DNA from: BS150m-G50 sp964517435
GTDB lineage: Bacteria; CAIWAD01; BS150m-G50
Assembly (NCBI GenBank): GCA_964517435.1
Contig: CAZFEC010000008.1
Coordinates: 16,581-80,580 of the forward strand
Reading direction: 5' to 3'
Length of the DNA stretch: 64,000 nucleotides
Below are positions 1-8,501 of this stretch, piece after piece. A program made the position numbers and the translations under genes. Under the pieces are notes generated by a model. It searched no databases. It had not been told where the DNA came from and saw only the letters and a list, made by a program, of their open reading frames with translations. Every line of letters begins with the position of its first letter. Position 1 is the stretch's first letter.

Positions 1-2
1 TG

Positions 3-311
3 CCCCGTTTCTTCGCTGAAATCCACCGAGTACTCCGCACCGGCGGTCGCGCCGTCGTCACCGCCATGCACCCGGCGATGTTTACCCGCGGCTGCCAGGC
101 GAAGTTCACCGATCCTTCCTCGGGCGAAGCAGTGCGGCCCGGCAGCTTCGATCATCAGTTGGAAGACGTCACCCGGGCGGTGGAGCAAGTCGGAATGAGA
201 CTTGAGGACATCGGTGAATATGCACCTGACGCCCGGTTCGCTGCTGCATACCCCAGAGCGGCCAAGTATGTGGATTACCCGATGCTGGTGATTCTGCAGA
301 TGTGCAGGTAG
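3..311 (+). CDS. Class I SAM-dependent methyltransferase, C-terminal part (5' end outside window)
   Basis: The frame is open from the first bases, so the gene begins before the window; 102 codons are visible. The stretch EIHRVLRTGGRAVV followed by HPAMF matches the post-motif III region of UbiE/Methyltransf_11 enzymes (usually E-x-x-R-V-L-K-P-G-G). The SAM-binding glycine motif is not visible because it lies upstream. Substrate unknown. It is followed by a short gap and then a HAD phosphatase on the same strand. The family assignment rests on the C-terminal third only. Confidence 0.7.
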   Translation, partial: PRFFAEIHRVLRTGGRAVVTAMHPAMFTRGCQAKFTDPSSGEAVRPGSFDHQLEDVTRAVEQVGMRLEDIGEYAPDARFAAAYPRAAKYVDYPMLVILQMCR

Positions 312-385
312 GTTGTCATCCTTTTCGCCTGGTGCGGATCGGCCGGATGTGATACATTATCCAACCTGACTTTCAAGAGGGACAC

Positions 386-997
386 TTGAACATCGTATTC
401 GACCTGGGTGGTGTCATCTTCAAATGGGAGCCGGCGGCGATCATCGCCGGAGTTTTCCCCGATCCGGCAGAGCAAGCCCTGGTGCGTACGCAGCTGTTCA
501 AGCATCCCGACTGGAGTGAACTGGATCGCGGTACTCTGGCGCAACCGGAAGCGATCGCGCGGGCTGTGACGCGTACCGGACTGGCGGAAACTGAAATCGC
601 GGAGCTGATGCGTCGGATACCGCCGGCTCTGATCGCGATCCCAGCCATGATTGATCTCCTCCACCGGCTCCGGGAAGGGGGACACCGGCTCTACTTCCTC
701 TCCAATATGCAGGCCGCCTCCATCGAACATCTGGAGCAAGCCAACCATTTCTGGGATGTGTTCGACGGCGGCGTCATCTCCTGCCGACTGCAGCAGATCA
801 AGCCGGAACCGGGCATCTATCGCCACCTGCTGGAAACCTACCATCTGGTGGGAGCCGAGACGCTCTTCATCGACGACACGGAGATAAACCTGCCGCCGGC
901 GGAGCAGCTGGGCATCCGGACGCTCCATTTCGAGAGCCCGGCACAATGCGAAGCGCGCTTGCGGGAACTGGGTGTGATTCCGGTTGACGCGATGTGA
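386..997 (+). CDS. HAD superfamily hydrolase (subfamily IA phosphatase)
   Basis: A 203-residue protein carrying all four HAD motifs. Motif I is FDLGGVIF near residue 5, with Asp6 as presumed nucleophile and Gly at D+2, as in YihX-like members. Motif II is FLSN, motif III is the Lys in KPEPGIY, and motif IV is FIDD. Members hydrolyse small phosphate esters in the cytoplasm; the substrate cannot be read from sequence. The start is a TTG with the purine-rich stretch AGAGGGA about 4 bases upstream; no ATG fits because motif I begins almost at once. The stop codon lies inside a copy of the GTGATACA octamer, and another copy lies 30 bases before the start. Confidence 0.85.
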   Translation: MNIVFDLGGVIFKWEPAAIIAGVFPDPAEQALVRTQLFKHPDWSELDRGTLAQPEAIARAVTRTGLAETEIAELMRRIPPALIAIPAMIDLLHRLREGGHRLYFLSNMQAASIEHLEQANHFWDVFDGGVISCRLQQIKPEPGIYRHLLETYHLVGAETLFIDDTEINLPPAEQLGIRTLHFESPAQCEARLRELGVIPVDAM

Positions 998-1063
998 TAC
1001 AATTCACTGTATCCGCTTCCGGAGCCGCCGTTCCGTCTCCTCACCGGATGCCGGAGGAAAGTC

Positions 1064-2092
1064 ATGCGCATTCTGATCATCGGCGGTACCGGTTTTTCCG
1101 GACCGTACATCGTGCGACAGCTGGCGGAGCTGGGTCACGAGCTGCTCCTGCTTCACCGCGGCCGGACGGAAGCGGATTTACCCGTCGCCGTCCGACAGCT
1201 GCAGGGTGACCGAGAGCAGCTAACCGGCCACGCGGCGGAGTTGACTGGTTTCGCGCCCGAGATCGTGCTGGACATGATTCCGCTGCACGAACGGCAGGCC
1301 CGGCAGGTGATGGAGCTATTCACCGGCGTGGCGCGGCGCGTGATTGCCATCAGCAGCCAGGACGTTTATCGCGCATACGGAGTTCTGAATCGCAGCGAAC
1401 CGGGTCCTCCCGATCCCGTTCCCTTGACCGAGGAGGCGCCGCTGCGCAGCAAGCTCTATCCCTACCGGCAGCGGCTGGAGCCGGGTCATCGCCTCTACGA
1501 CTACGACAAGATCCCGGTGGAACGGGCTTTCCTGGGCAGCTCCGAACTGCCAGGCACCATCCTGCGCTATCCGATGGTGTACGGTCCCCGGGACGCCCAG
1601 CATCGCCTTTATCCCTATCTCAAGCGTATGAGCGATGAGCGTCCCGCCATCCTGCTGGAGCAGGGGATGGCGAACTGGCGCTGGACACGCGGCTATGTCG
1701 AGAACGCGGCCGCCGCCGTGGTACTTGCCGTCACGCGGGAACAGGCCGCCGGACGCATCTACAATATCGGAGAGGCGGCACCGTTGACCGAAGCGGAATG
1801 GGTGCGGGCGATCGGAAAGGCCGCGGGATGGAGCGGTCGCATCGTCACGTTGCCGTCGGACCGCCTGCCGGAGCAACTGGCGGCCGGTATCAACACCGCC
1901 CAGGATCTGGTAACCGATGTCAGCCGGATCCGCACGGAGCTGGGCTACATCGAACCGGTTGCGCCTGACGAAGCGCTGCGGCGCACCGTGGCCTGGGAGC
2001 TCGCCCATCCCCCCGCCGAGATCGCCGCGATGGCGTTCGATTACGAGGTGGAAGACAGGATCCTGCGGGAACTCGAGGAGAGCAGGGAATAA
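1064..2092 (+). CDS. NAD-dependent epimerase/dehydratase (extended SDR)
   Basis: A 342-residue extended short-chain dehydrogenase/reductase. The N-terminal Rossmann motif is IIGGTGFSG (GxxGxxG) at residues 5-13. A YxxxK pair (YDYDK) sits near residue 148 and a VYGP motif follows, as in sugar-nucleotide epimerases. The likely role is NAD(P)-dependent epimerisation, dehydration or reduction of a sugar nucleotide or related cytoplasmic substrate; the exact substrate is unknown. The ATG is preceded by GGAGGAA at a good distance. It is 66 bases downstream of the HAD gene, possibly co-transcribed. Confidence 0.85.
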   Translation: MRILIIGGTGFSGPYIVRQLAELGHELLLLHRGRTEADLPVAVRQLQGDREQLTGHAAELTGFAPEIVLDMIPLHERQARQVMELFTGVARRVIAISSQDVYRAYGVLNRSEPGPPDPVPLTEEAPLRSKLYPYRQRLEPGHRLYDYDKIPVERAFLGSSELPGTILRYPMVYGPRDAQHRLYPYLKRMSDERPAILLEQGMANWRWTRGYVENAAAAVVLAVTREQAAGRIYNIGEAAPLTEAEWVRAIGKAAGWSGRIVTLPSDRLPEQLAAGINTAQDLVTDVSRIRTELGYIEPVAPDEALRRTVAWELAHPPAEIAAMAFDYEVEDRILRELEESRE

Positions 2093-2186
2093 CCGCCTCC
2101 GTTCCCGCGTGACGGCGATCTGCCGCCAGCGGCGAGGAAGAGGTGCGGAAAACAACCACAATCCCACCTGGAGTATTTGCGAACTG

Positions 2187-2558
2187 ATGTTGATGACATT
2201 GTCCTTTATCCTGATCACCCTGGCCCTGGTTTTCTACACCCTCGGTGTCTGGGCTGAACGCATCGTGCGGTATCTCAAACCCTGGCATGTCCTGTCTTTC
2301 TGGACGGGCTTCGGCTTCGACGTCGCAGGAACGCTGGCCATGCACCGGATTGCGGCGGATGGATTCCACATTCTGGAGCCGCACACTCTCACCGGTCAGA
2401 TCGCCCTCTGGTTGATGCTGCTACATGCCGTCTGGGCAACCTGGGCCGCCAGAAGGGGCTCCGAACTCACCCGCATCCGCTTTCACAGGTACAGCCTGCT
2501 GGTCTGGCTGATTTGGTTGATCCCATACCTCGGCGGCATGTTCATAGGCATGCACTGA
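2187..2558 (+). CDS. Small integral membrane protein, HsmA/TIGR03987-like
   Basis: About 123 residues with four hydrophobic segments covering most of the chain. The N-terminus reads VFYTLGVWAERI then LKPWHVLSFWTGFGFD, a pattern typical of the TIGR03987/HsmA family of four-helix inner-membrane proteins of unknown function. The same frame is open further upstream into the SDR gene, but hydrophobic protein sequence only begins at this ATG; CTGGAG lies about 13 bases upstream, and ATG 2193 is an alternative. No catalytic motif is visible. Confidence 0.7.
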   Translation: MLMTLSFILITLALVFYTLGVWAERIVRYLKPWHVLSFWTGFGFDVAGTLAMHRIAADGFHILEPHTLTGQIALWLMLLHAVWATWAARRGSELTRIRFHRYSLLVWLIWLIPYLGGMFIGMH

Positions 2559-2807
2559 AAGCGAGACGGACCGGAACACCGGGGTTGGGAAGCGCTGACA
2601 TGACCGATTTGATGCCGCATCTCTACGATTCGACTGTCCGGATTGACTGAAGACGAAGTCGACGTCGTGCCGTATATCCAGCCGCGCTTGAGAACTGTTG
2701 CTCCCCCGGACGTACTATGCTATTGTTAAGTACGCGTCCGGCCATGGTTTACGGCGGATTACGAACGTAAGCAGACCCTCTGCAGACGCGGGAAAGGCGG
2801 TGGGACG

Positions 2808-3101
2808 ATGAAAGCGGGGATCTTCTTTACCGGATCGGGTCCGATACTGATCCTGACTTCGTACGATTCTCTGGTGGCAGTATCCCTGGTGGAAAAGCTG
2901 CTGGCCAAGGGTATCAAGAAGTACATCGCGTACGAGGTGCCGGTTGAACTGGTCAGGCAGAAGTATGGGGCCCACTTTGATATCGTCATGCATGACCTCA
3001 AGCAGGAAGACGACCTGCGCGTCATGGATTATGACGGTCATCATGTCTTCTACAGTTTTTCACTGGAGCAGCTGAGCGAGCCGGTCTACTTCGAGGAGTA
3101 G
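2808..3101 (+). CDS. Conserved-looking hypothetical protein, 97 residues
   Basis: A compact soluble alpha/beta-looking protein with no signal peptide. Notable segments are FFTGSGPILILTS at the N-terminus, the central GIKKYIAYEVP, and DYDGHHVFYSF near the C-terminus. The regular composition and the GGTGGGA upstream of the ATG support a real gene. I recognise the sequence type as a recurrent small protein but cannot name a function. It stands alone between two gaps. Confidence 0.65.
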   Translation: MKAGIFFTGSGPILILTSYDSLVAVSLVEKLLAKGIKKYIAYEVPVELVRQKYGAHFDIVMHDLKQEDDLRVMDYDGHHVFYSFSLEQLSEPVYFEE

Positions 3102-3455
3102 CGCGCGGTGCGGCCTGATCGTCCCAGTTCCCCACCAGGGCAACGGATGCGCCTGTCCAGCTGCTATCCTCACCGGAGCACATTTCTTTCAACCGTTGAA
3201 AAGCCTGTGCAGTCATCGGTTTGACGCAGCAGCGCTCTCTCCGTGGTTGGCATAGCCCTCTTGCGGCCGCTTTGTGATCGATTAAGCCTCACATCTGTTG
3301 CAGGAACAATACCATGCAGATAATTGCTCCCGCGCGGATGAATCCTCCTGCGAAAGCAAAACACCACCTCTCAACGCTGGCACGCATTTTGCCATAAGTC
3401 CTTTTTGAGAACCTGAAAGCTGTGTGACAGCACGTTTTAGAAAGAAGGAACTATC
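3102..3455. other. Intergenic region before the TonB receptor
   Basis: About 350 bases with no convincing gene; the short antisense frames lack a plausible ribosome-binding site and look random in composition. Its one clear element is a sigma-54-type promoter at 3378-3392. I looked for cobalamin-riboswitch hallmarks, because TonB receptors often carry one, and did not see them. Confidence 0.6.
3378..3392 (+). promoter_or_regulatory. Sigma-54-type (-24/-12) promoter of the TonB receptor
   Basis: TGGCACG-CATT-TTGC matches the RpoN consensus TGGCACG-N4-TTGC at every fixed position, with GG and GC in the required spacing. It is followed by CATAAG. The predicted transcription start is near 3403, giving a leader of about 50 bases. 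Two further sites of this type precede the paralogous lipoprotein genes at 55.9 and 58.2 kb. Confidence 0.75.
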
Positions 3456-5618
3456 GTGATATATCGCGTTTTACTCATCGCTTCGCTGCTGCTGCCGGGA
3501 ACGGCAAGCCTGGCGGCCATGCTGCATGCAAACATCGTCGACGAAGCGGGGCAGGGCATCCCCGGTGCCAATCTGGTGGTTGTTGGAAGCACCATCGGTA
3601 CCGCCAGTGATCTGGAGGGTAGAGCCTATCTGCACAACCTGCCGCCCGGCACCCATACCATCGAAGTCAGCTGCATCGGCTACGAAACCATAAGTGTTGA
3701 ATACACCCTGAATGCCCCCGACATCCTGGAACCGGTTCTGGTGCTGAAGTCCACCGTGCTGGATCTGGAGGAGGTGGAGGTCAGCGGTCAGGCGCCGGAC
3801 GGCCTCGATGTCCGCGGCACCCGCACCGTCGAGCGGATCTCGGGCGCTGATCTGCAGGCCGCTGCCGGCGGCGGCGGTGCCCTGGAGATAATCGGTGAAA
3901 GCAGCGGCGTGGATACGAAACCGTGCGGTCTCTGCGGGTCTTCCGGGGTTGGACTGCAGGGATTGGACCCCTCCTACACCGAGGTGCAGGTGGACGGGCT
4001 GGCTTTGCTCAGCGGCGTCGGTTCGCTCTACGGCATGGAATCGATCCGAACGCAGGGACTGGCCGCGGTCGAACTGCAGCGGGGCAGCACCAATCCCGCC
4101 CAGGGCGGCAGTGCCATCGCCGGCAGCGTCAATCTGCAGAGTTCCCAGGTCGCGGAAACCGATACCCTGCAGTTGCATTTCGCGCTGGGTGACGGTTATC
4201 GTCATGAAACCGGCCTCACCATCGAGCGGCACCTGCTCCTGCCCACCCGGCTCGATCTAAACTGGTCGGCCGATCCGCTACGCCTGGATCGCGACGGCGA
4301 CCGGCTTACGGACACTCCGCAACAGGGCCGGCTGCAGGGTCGCTTGGACCAGCGGGCGCGGATCCGCGACTCGCAGTGGAACTGGTCCCTGCGGGCGCTG
4401 GATGAAGCGCGTTTCGCCGGCGATGTTGACTGGGAGACGAGCGATCGCGGCAGCGCGGCGGTCTACGGACGCGACATCCGGATCAAACGTCTGGAGGCTG
4501 TCCTGCACGGGAAATGGCGGGATGGCGGCGGCCGGGACTGGAAGCTGTCGCAGGCCTGGGTGGAGCACCGGCAGGACTCCTGGTACGGATCCACCGCCTT
4601 CGACGCGCAACAGCAGCGCGGCCTGTTCAAACTGGAGTCGGCGCTGAACGCGCTGGGTGGGCGGCACCGGCTGGAAACCGGCTACACCTGGGACCGCTAC
4701 GATGACAATCTGAACCTGACGGAGGCGACCGACCGCCTGGACCGGATTCCCCACTTTTTCTACGGACACGCCCGGCAGCTGGGATCCCAACTGGCGATCG
4801 ACGGCGGTTTTCGCCTCGAGTACCATGCCGAGGATGGCCTGGTGCCGCTATTGCGCGGTGCCCTGCGCTGGCAATGGCACCCACAGTTCAGTATGCAGCT
4901 GGGCGCCGGACAGGCTTTCCGGCAGATCACGCTGTTCAGTCTGGATAAGGCCGTTCACGCCGGTTTCGATGGTGTAACCCTGGCCCATGCGCTGAAACCG
5001 GAACGCTCCTTTGCTTTGAACTACGCGCTGAACTGGGAACAGGTGGGGCTGGCCGCCAGGTATCGCCTCAACCTGGGACTGTTCGCGACCGAATTCCGGG
5101 ACAAGGCGATCCTGGCTTACACCGACGAGAACGGTATTGTGGAATACTCCAATGCGCAGGAAGCCTGGAGTCGCGGTTTCACCCTGGCCAAGGACTTCGC
5201 CTGGGTGAGCGGCTGGCACAGCCGGCTCAACTACAGCTGGGCGCGCGTGCGCTATCTCCAGGACGGCAGCTGGCACGAGGAGCACATGGTGAACCGCTGG
5301 ACCGCATCGGCACAGCTGGACTACGCTTTCCAGGCCGCGCAGGCGAGCGCCGGATTGAAGTGGAAATCCTTCGGGCCGCAGAAGCTGCCCGCCGGCAGGT
5401 CCCGCTCGGAATCCCCCGTCTGGCATACCCTGGATCTGACCCTGGCCAAGCGGTTCCTGAACTGGCAGGTTGGTTTCGATGTCGAGAACCTGCTGGATTG
5501 GACCCAACCAGATTCTCCCTTTATCCACAACGAAGATGGGGAACTGATCGATTCGGCGTTGATCTACGGTCCGTTGATCGGACGGCGGCTGCGTCTCCGG
5601 CTCAATCTCGGCTGGTAA
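3456..5618 (+). CDS. TonB-dependent outer-membrane receptor with N-terminal carboxypeptidase-regulatory-like domain
   Basis: A 720-residue outer-membrane receptor. A signal peptide (about residues 1-21) is followed by a CarboxypepD_reg-like beta-sandwich (GQGIPGANLVVVGS then GTASDLEGRAYL), a plug domain (about 120-230, with YTEVQVDGLALLSGVGSLYGMES and VELQRGS), and a beta-barrel ending in LNLGW with a terminal aromatic residue. The plug carries CGLCG, a cysteine pair seen at this place in some Bacteroidota-type receptors. Ligand unknown. Start: GTG with AAGAAGGA upstream. A sigma-54-type promoter precedes it, which suggests activator-dependent expression. The barrel is at the short end of the family range, and no SusD partner is adjacent. 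Confidence 0.9.
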   Translation: MIYRVLLIASLLLPGTASLAAMLHANIVDEAGQGIPGANLVVVGSTIGTASDLEGRAYLHNLPPGTHTIEVSCIGYETISVEYTLNAPDILEPVLVLKSTVLDLEEVEVSGQAPDGLDVRGTRTVERISGADLQAAAGGGGALEIIGESSGVDTKPCGLCGSSGVGLQGLDPSYTEVQVDGLALLSGVGSLYGMESIRTQGLAAVELQRGSTNPAQGGSAIAGSVNLQSSQVAETDTLQLHFALGDGYRHETGLTIERHLLLPTRLDLNWSADPLRLDRDGDRLTDTPQQGRLQGRLDQRARIRDSQWNWSLRALDEARFAGDVDWETSDRGSAAVYGRDIRIKRLEAVLHGKWRDGGGRDWKLSQAWVEHRQDSWYGSTAFDAQQQRGLFKLESALNALGGRHRLETGYTWDRYDDNLNLTEATDRLDRIPHFFYGHARQLGSQLAIDGGFRLEYHAEDGLVPLLRGALRWQWHPQFSMQLGAGQAFRQITLFSLDKAVHAGFDGVTLAHALKPERSFALNYALNWEQVGLAARYRLNLGLFATEFRDKAILAYTDENGIVEYSNAQEAWSRGFTLAKDFAWVSGWHSRLNYSWARVRYLQDGSWHEEHMVNRWTASAQLDYAFQAAQASAGLKWKSFGPQKLPAGRSRSESPVWHTLDLTLAKRFLNWQVGFDVENLLDWTQPDSPFIHNEDGELIDSALIYGPLIGRRLRLRLNLGW

Positions 5619-5722
5619 AAAGGGTATATTCCGTCTTTCCTCGCTGAGGGCGAAATGAACAGGAAAAATTCGCTAACTGTCCGCCAGTATACTATGTTTG
5701 TGATAACGGATAGGAGGTGAGC

Positions 5723-6031
5723 ATGAGCATTAAGAAGCAGTTCCTGAAGACGAAACCGGTCTGCAAAGTGACCTTCAAGCTGCCGGCGAAAACAACCCAG
5801 CGAGCTGAAACGGTCCATCTGGTCGGCGAGTTCAATCATTGGACGACTAACGCCACGCCGATGCGGAAACTGAAAAGAGGGGGCTACAGCGCTACCCTGG
5901 AACTGGAAGTGGGCCGGGAATATCAATTCCGCTATCTCATCAACGGCGACGAATGGATCAACGATGGCGAGGCGGATAGATATGTTCCCACCGTTTATCC
6001 CAGCGTCGAGAATTCGGTCGTGAAGCTCTGA
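5723..6031 (+). CDS. Stand-alone CBM48/isoamylase early-set (AMPK glycogen-binding-like) domain protein
   Basis: About 102 residues forming one immunoglobulin-like E-set domain. The segment VHLVGEFNHWT is the hallmark of AMPK-beta/CBM48 glycogen-binding modules (usually GxFNxW), followed by LELEVGREYQFRYLINGDEW. Such small proteins may bind glycogen or help organise glycogen metabolism; the role here is inferred. Start: ATG 5723 is preceded by TAGGAGGTG at ideal distance, so the upstream in-frame GTG at 5717, which lies inside the Shine-Dalgarno sequence, is rejected. Confidence 0.85.
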   Translation: MSIKKQFLKTKPVCKVTFKLPAKTTQRAETVHLVGEFNHWTTNATPMRKLKRGGYSATLELEVGREYQFRYLINGDEWINDGEADRYVPTVYPSVENSVVKL

Positions 6032-6078
6032 AGGTGGTTTCATAGAACCACGAATGGACACGAATTGCTGAAATCGGG

Positions 6079-6126
6079 AGTCGGCCTCGGAATCGGAATT
6101 CGATTTCGATACCGATACCGATGCCG
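6079..6126. repeat. Degenerate six-base repeat tract (TCGGAA/GATACC type)
   Basis: The intergenic tract consists of imperfect hexamers: GGAATC, GGAATT, CGATTT, CGATAC, CGATAC, CGATGC. It follows CCACGAATGGACACGAAT, a word that recurs in intergenic DNA of many environmental bacteria. A shorter tract of the same kind (TCGATTCCGATTCCGG) lies near 6481. No gene is present. Confidence 0.5.
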
Positions 6127-6215
6127 AATCTCACATTCAACCACCAGTGTGTGTTCCTGTTTGTTCGTGATTAAAATGGGCAAACCTTGGAACTGATAAA
6201 AAACGGAGAACCGAG

Positions 6216-6398
6216 ATGGCTGACAGCAGACAGACAGTGCTAAAAGCGATGAAGAAAGCCGGTAAACCGCTCAAGGCGGGCGAAGTGGCGGATTTGACCG
6301 GTTTGCCCAAGACCGAGGTTGACAAGCAGATCAAGGTGCTGAAAGCGGACGGCGATATCATCTCCCCCAAGCGCTGCTTCTACGCGCCGGCGGAATAA
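6216..6398 (+). CDS. Small winged-helix-like DNA-binding protein
   Basis: Sixty residues that read as a single helix-turn-helix unit: TVLKAMKKAGKPLKAGEVADLTGLPKTEVDKQIKVL with a short wing (GDIISPKRCFYAP). The pattern resembles MarR/ArsR-type winged helices reduced to the minimum. It has no effector domain, so it may be a small regulator or accessory protein. ATG with ACGGAGA upstream; a clear intrinsic terminator follows directly. Confidence 0.75.
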   Translation: MADSRQTVLKAMKKAGKPLKAGEVADLTGLPKTEVDKQIKVLKADGDIISPKRCFYAPAE

Positions 6399-6404
6399 AC
6401 ATGC

Positions 6405-6437
6405 GCGGGGAATCGGCAGCCGGCTCCCCGCTTTTCT
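6405..6437 (+). terminator. Intrinsic terminator after the winged-helix gene
   Basis: GCGGGGA (6405-6411) pairs with TCCCCGC (6425-6431), followed by TTTTCT. It lies 6 bases after the stop codon. Confidence 0.75.
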
Positions 6438-6652
6438 CATAATCCCTCCCCATCGTCTCCTCTATATCCAAACCGCACAGTCGATTCCGATTCCGGTACC
6501 TTCCCTGCGATGTTGATACATTCTCCGTCCCTTTTGCAGAACTTCCACCGGGTGAGATAATCGATTTCTTCGTTCCCCCCCGCGAGGATTATCGCTAACG
6601 TGCCTGCTGTAAGCCACCCAGTCACCGGGGCGCGAGATCAGAGCCGAGGATC

Positions 6653-7468
6653 GTGGACAGGACGACAATCACCGCAGAGCTGCACCGCTTCATTACCCGC
6701 TATCAGCGGGAGCAACCGGTGTCTACGCATTGGCGGGAGCTGCTGACCGGTTTCGCCGCCGCCGCTGATCCGCTGTTCCGCGAACTGAAGCAGGTTGCCA
6801 CTTCCGATCATCTGCTGCCGGAGGAACTGCTGACGGGCGCCCGTACGGTCATCGTTTTCTTTATCCCGTTCGCGGAGGAAATCGCCCGCAGCAACATCGA
6901 GGGGCAGGCAGCCTCGCCGCACTGGGCGCGGGCCTACCTGGAAACCAAGGTGCTGATCCAGGCCGCCGGCCGGCACTTGCAGCGCTACCTCACCGCGGCG
7001 GGGGAGCGCGCCATAGAAACGTCACCAGCGCAGGACTACGATCGGCAGCGGCTGGTCAGCAACTGGTCGCAGCGGCATGTCGCCTTTGTGGCCGGGCTCG
7101 GTCGTTTCGGCCTCAACCGGATGTTGATTACACCGGCTGGCTGTTGCGGGCGCCTGGGCAGCGTGATCACCTCACTGGAACTGCCGCCGGACCGGCGATC
7201 CGATACGGAAGCGTGTCTCTATCACTTCGACCGTTCCTGTCAACACTGTCTGAACCGCTGTCCCGGTCAGGCGTTGGGGGTGGCAAGCTTTGACCGTCAC
7301 CGTTGCCACCGCATCTGCCACAGCAATGAGGTGGAGTTTGATGCGCTCGGCAGGGCCGTCGTCTGCGGGAAATGCCTGGTGGATGTTCCCTGCACCTTCC
7401 GTGATCCGGTGCGGGTGAAGCTGGATTCGGGTCGGGAAGATTGCGAAACAACAGGAGCTCAGGCATGA
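6653..7468 (+). CDS. Iron-sulfur protein related to epoxyqueuosine reductase (QueG-like), double-cluster ferredoxin domain
   Basis: A 271-residue cytoplasmic redox protein. The middle has GLGRFGLNRMLITPAGCCGRLGSV, typical of QueG-like/COG1600 proteins. The C-terminal third has CQHCLNRCPGQAL followed by further cysteines (CHRIC, CGKCLVDVPC), enough for two [4Fe-4S] clusters. It is shorter than true QueG and lacks a HEAT-repeat tail, so it may be a paralog reducing another substrate. Start is a GTG with GAGCCGAGGA upstream. Its stop overlaps the start of the next gene (ATGA), implying translational coupling with the alcohol dehydrogenase. Confidence 0.75.
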   Translation: MDRTTITAELHRFITRYQREQPVSTHWRELLTGFAAAADPLFRELKQVATSDHLLPEELLTGARTVIVFFIPFAEEIARSNIEGQAASPHWARAYLETKVLIQAAGRHLQRYLTAAGERAIETSPAQDYDRQRLVSNWSQRHVAFVAGLGRFGLNRMLITPAGCCGRLGSVITSLELPPDRRSDTEACLYHFDRSCQHCLNRCPGQALGVASFDRHRCHRICHSNEVEFDALGRAVVCGKCLVDVPCTFRDPVRVKLDSGREDCETTGAQA

Positions 7469-8466
7469 TCAAGGCATACGCGGCACTGGAACCTGGCAGG
7501 GAACTCACACCTTTCGAATACGATCCAGGCGGACTGAAGCCTGAAGAGGTGGAAATCGATGTCCACTACTGCGGCATCTGTCACAGCGACCTGAGCGTAA
7601 TCGATAACGCCTGGGGTGGCACCCTCTATCCCGTCGTGCCGGGGCACGAGGTGGCCGGCGTGATTGCCGCCATCGGTGATGAGGTTACGCGGCTGGCGGT
7701 CGGGCAGCGGGTTGGTCTGGGCTGGCACGCCGGCTACTGCAACAACTGTCCGCAGTGCCGGAGCGGCGACCACAACCTTTGCGGCGACTCCACGGCGACT
7801 ATTGTCGGGCATCACGGCGGTTTCGCCGACAAAGTGCGCGCGGCCGCTAACAGCGTCATACCGATCCCGGATGGTATCGATCTGGCGACCGCCGGTCCGC
7901 TGTTCTGCGGCGGTATCACCGTCTTCAATCCCCTCGTACAGTACGCCGTCCGACCCACCGACCAGGTGGCGGTGATCGGTATCGGCGGCCTGGGCCATCT
8001 GGCTCTGCAGTTCCTCAACGCCTGGGGCTGTAAAGTAACCGCATTCACCTCCAGCGCGGCCAAGCAGCGGGAAGTACTGCAGCTGGGCGCCCACCACAGC
8101 CTCGATTCCCGTGATCCGGAAGCGATCGCGACGGCTGCCGGCCGTTTCGACCTGATCATCTCCACGGTAAATGTCAAACTGGATTGGGATCTCTATCTGA
8201 GTACGCTCAAACCACGCGGCCGCCTGCACCTGGTGGGGGCGGTGCTGGATCCCCTCGACATCCACGCGTTTTCACTGGTCATCGGTCAGCGCTCGCTGTC
8301 CGGGTCACCGGTGGGCAGTCCGGCTACCATGGCCAGGATGCTTGAGTTCGTCCGCCGCCATGATATCAAACCGGTTGTCGAACTGTTTAAGTTCGCTGAG
8401 GTCAATGAGGCGATCGCCAGGCTGCGGAGTGGCCGGACGCAGTACCGCATCGTGCTGCATCACTGA
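7465..8466 (+). CDS. Zinc-dependent alcohol dehydrogenase (medium-chain, YahK/cinnamyl-type)
   Basis: A 333-residue medium-chain dehydrogenase. The catalytic zinc ligands are in CGICHSD and GHEVAGVI. The structural zinc cysteines are in CNNCPQCRSGDHNLC, and the nucleotide-binding motif is GIGGLGHLALQ. It should reversibly reduce aldehydes with NAD(P)H. The ATG overlaps the stop of the iron-sulfur gene by the classic ATGA and has CAGGAGCT upstream, which rules out the longer frame starting at 7441. The pairing suggests one redox pathway for both, but the substrate is unknown. Confidence 0.9.
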   Translation: MIKAYAALEPGRELTPFEYDPGGLKPEEVEIDVHYCGICHSDLSVIDNAWGGTLYPVVPGHEVAGVIAAIGDEVTRLAVGQRVGLGWHAGYCNNCPQCRSGDHNLCGDSTATIVGHHGGFADKVRAAANSVIPIPDGIDLATAGPLFCGGITVFNPLVQYAVRPTDQVAVIGIGGLGHLALQFLNAWGCKVTAFTSSAAKQREVLQLGAHHSLDSRDPEAIATAAGRFDLIISTVNVKLDWDLYLSTLKPRGRLHLVGAVLDPLDIHAFSLVIGQRSLSGSPVGSPATMARMLEFVRRHDIKPVVELFKFAEVNEAIARLRSGRTQYRIVLHH

Positions 8467-8501
8467 TACGGAGCTGCGGCGAAAGGAAGATGGAGAGTCT
8501 T

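Noticed and set aside
3248..3264. TGGCATA...TTGC before the TonB receptor
   Set aside because: The spacing between the two elements is two bases too long for RpoN.
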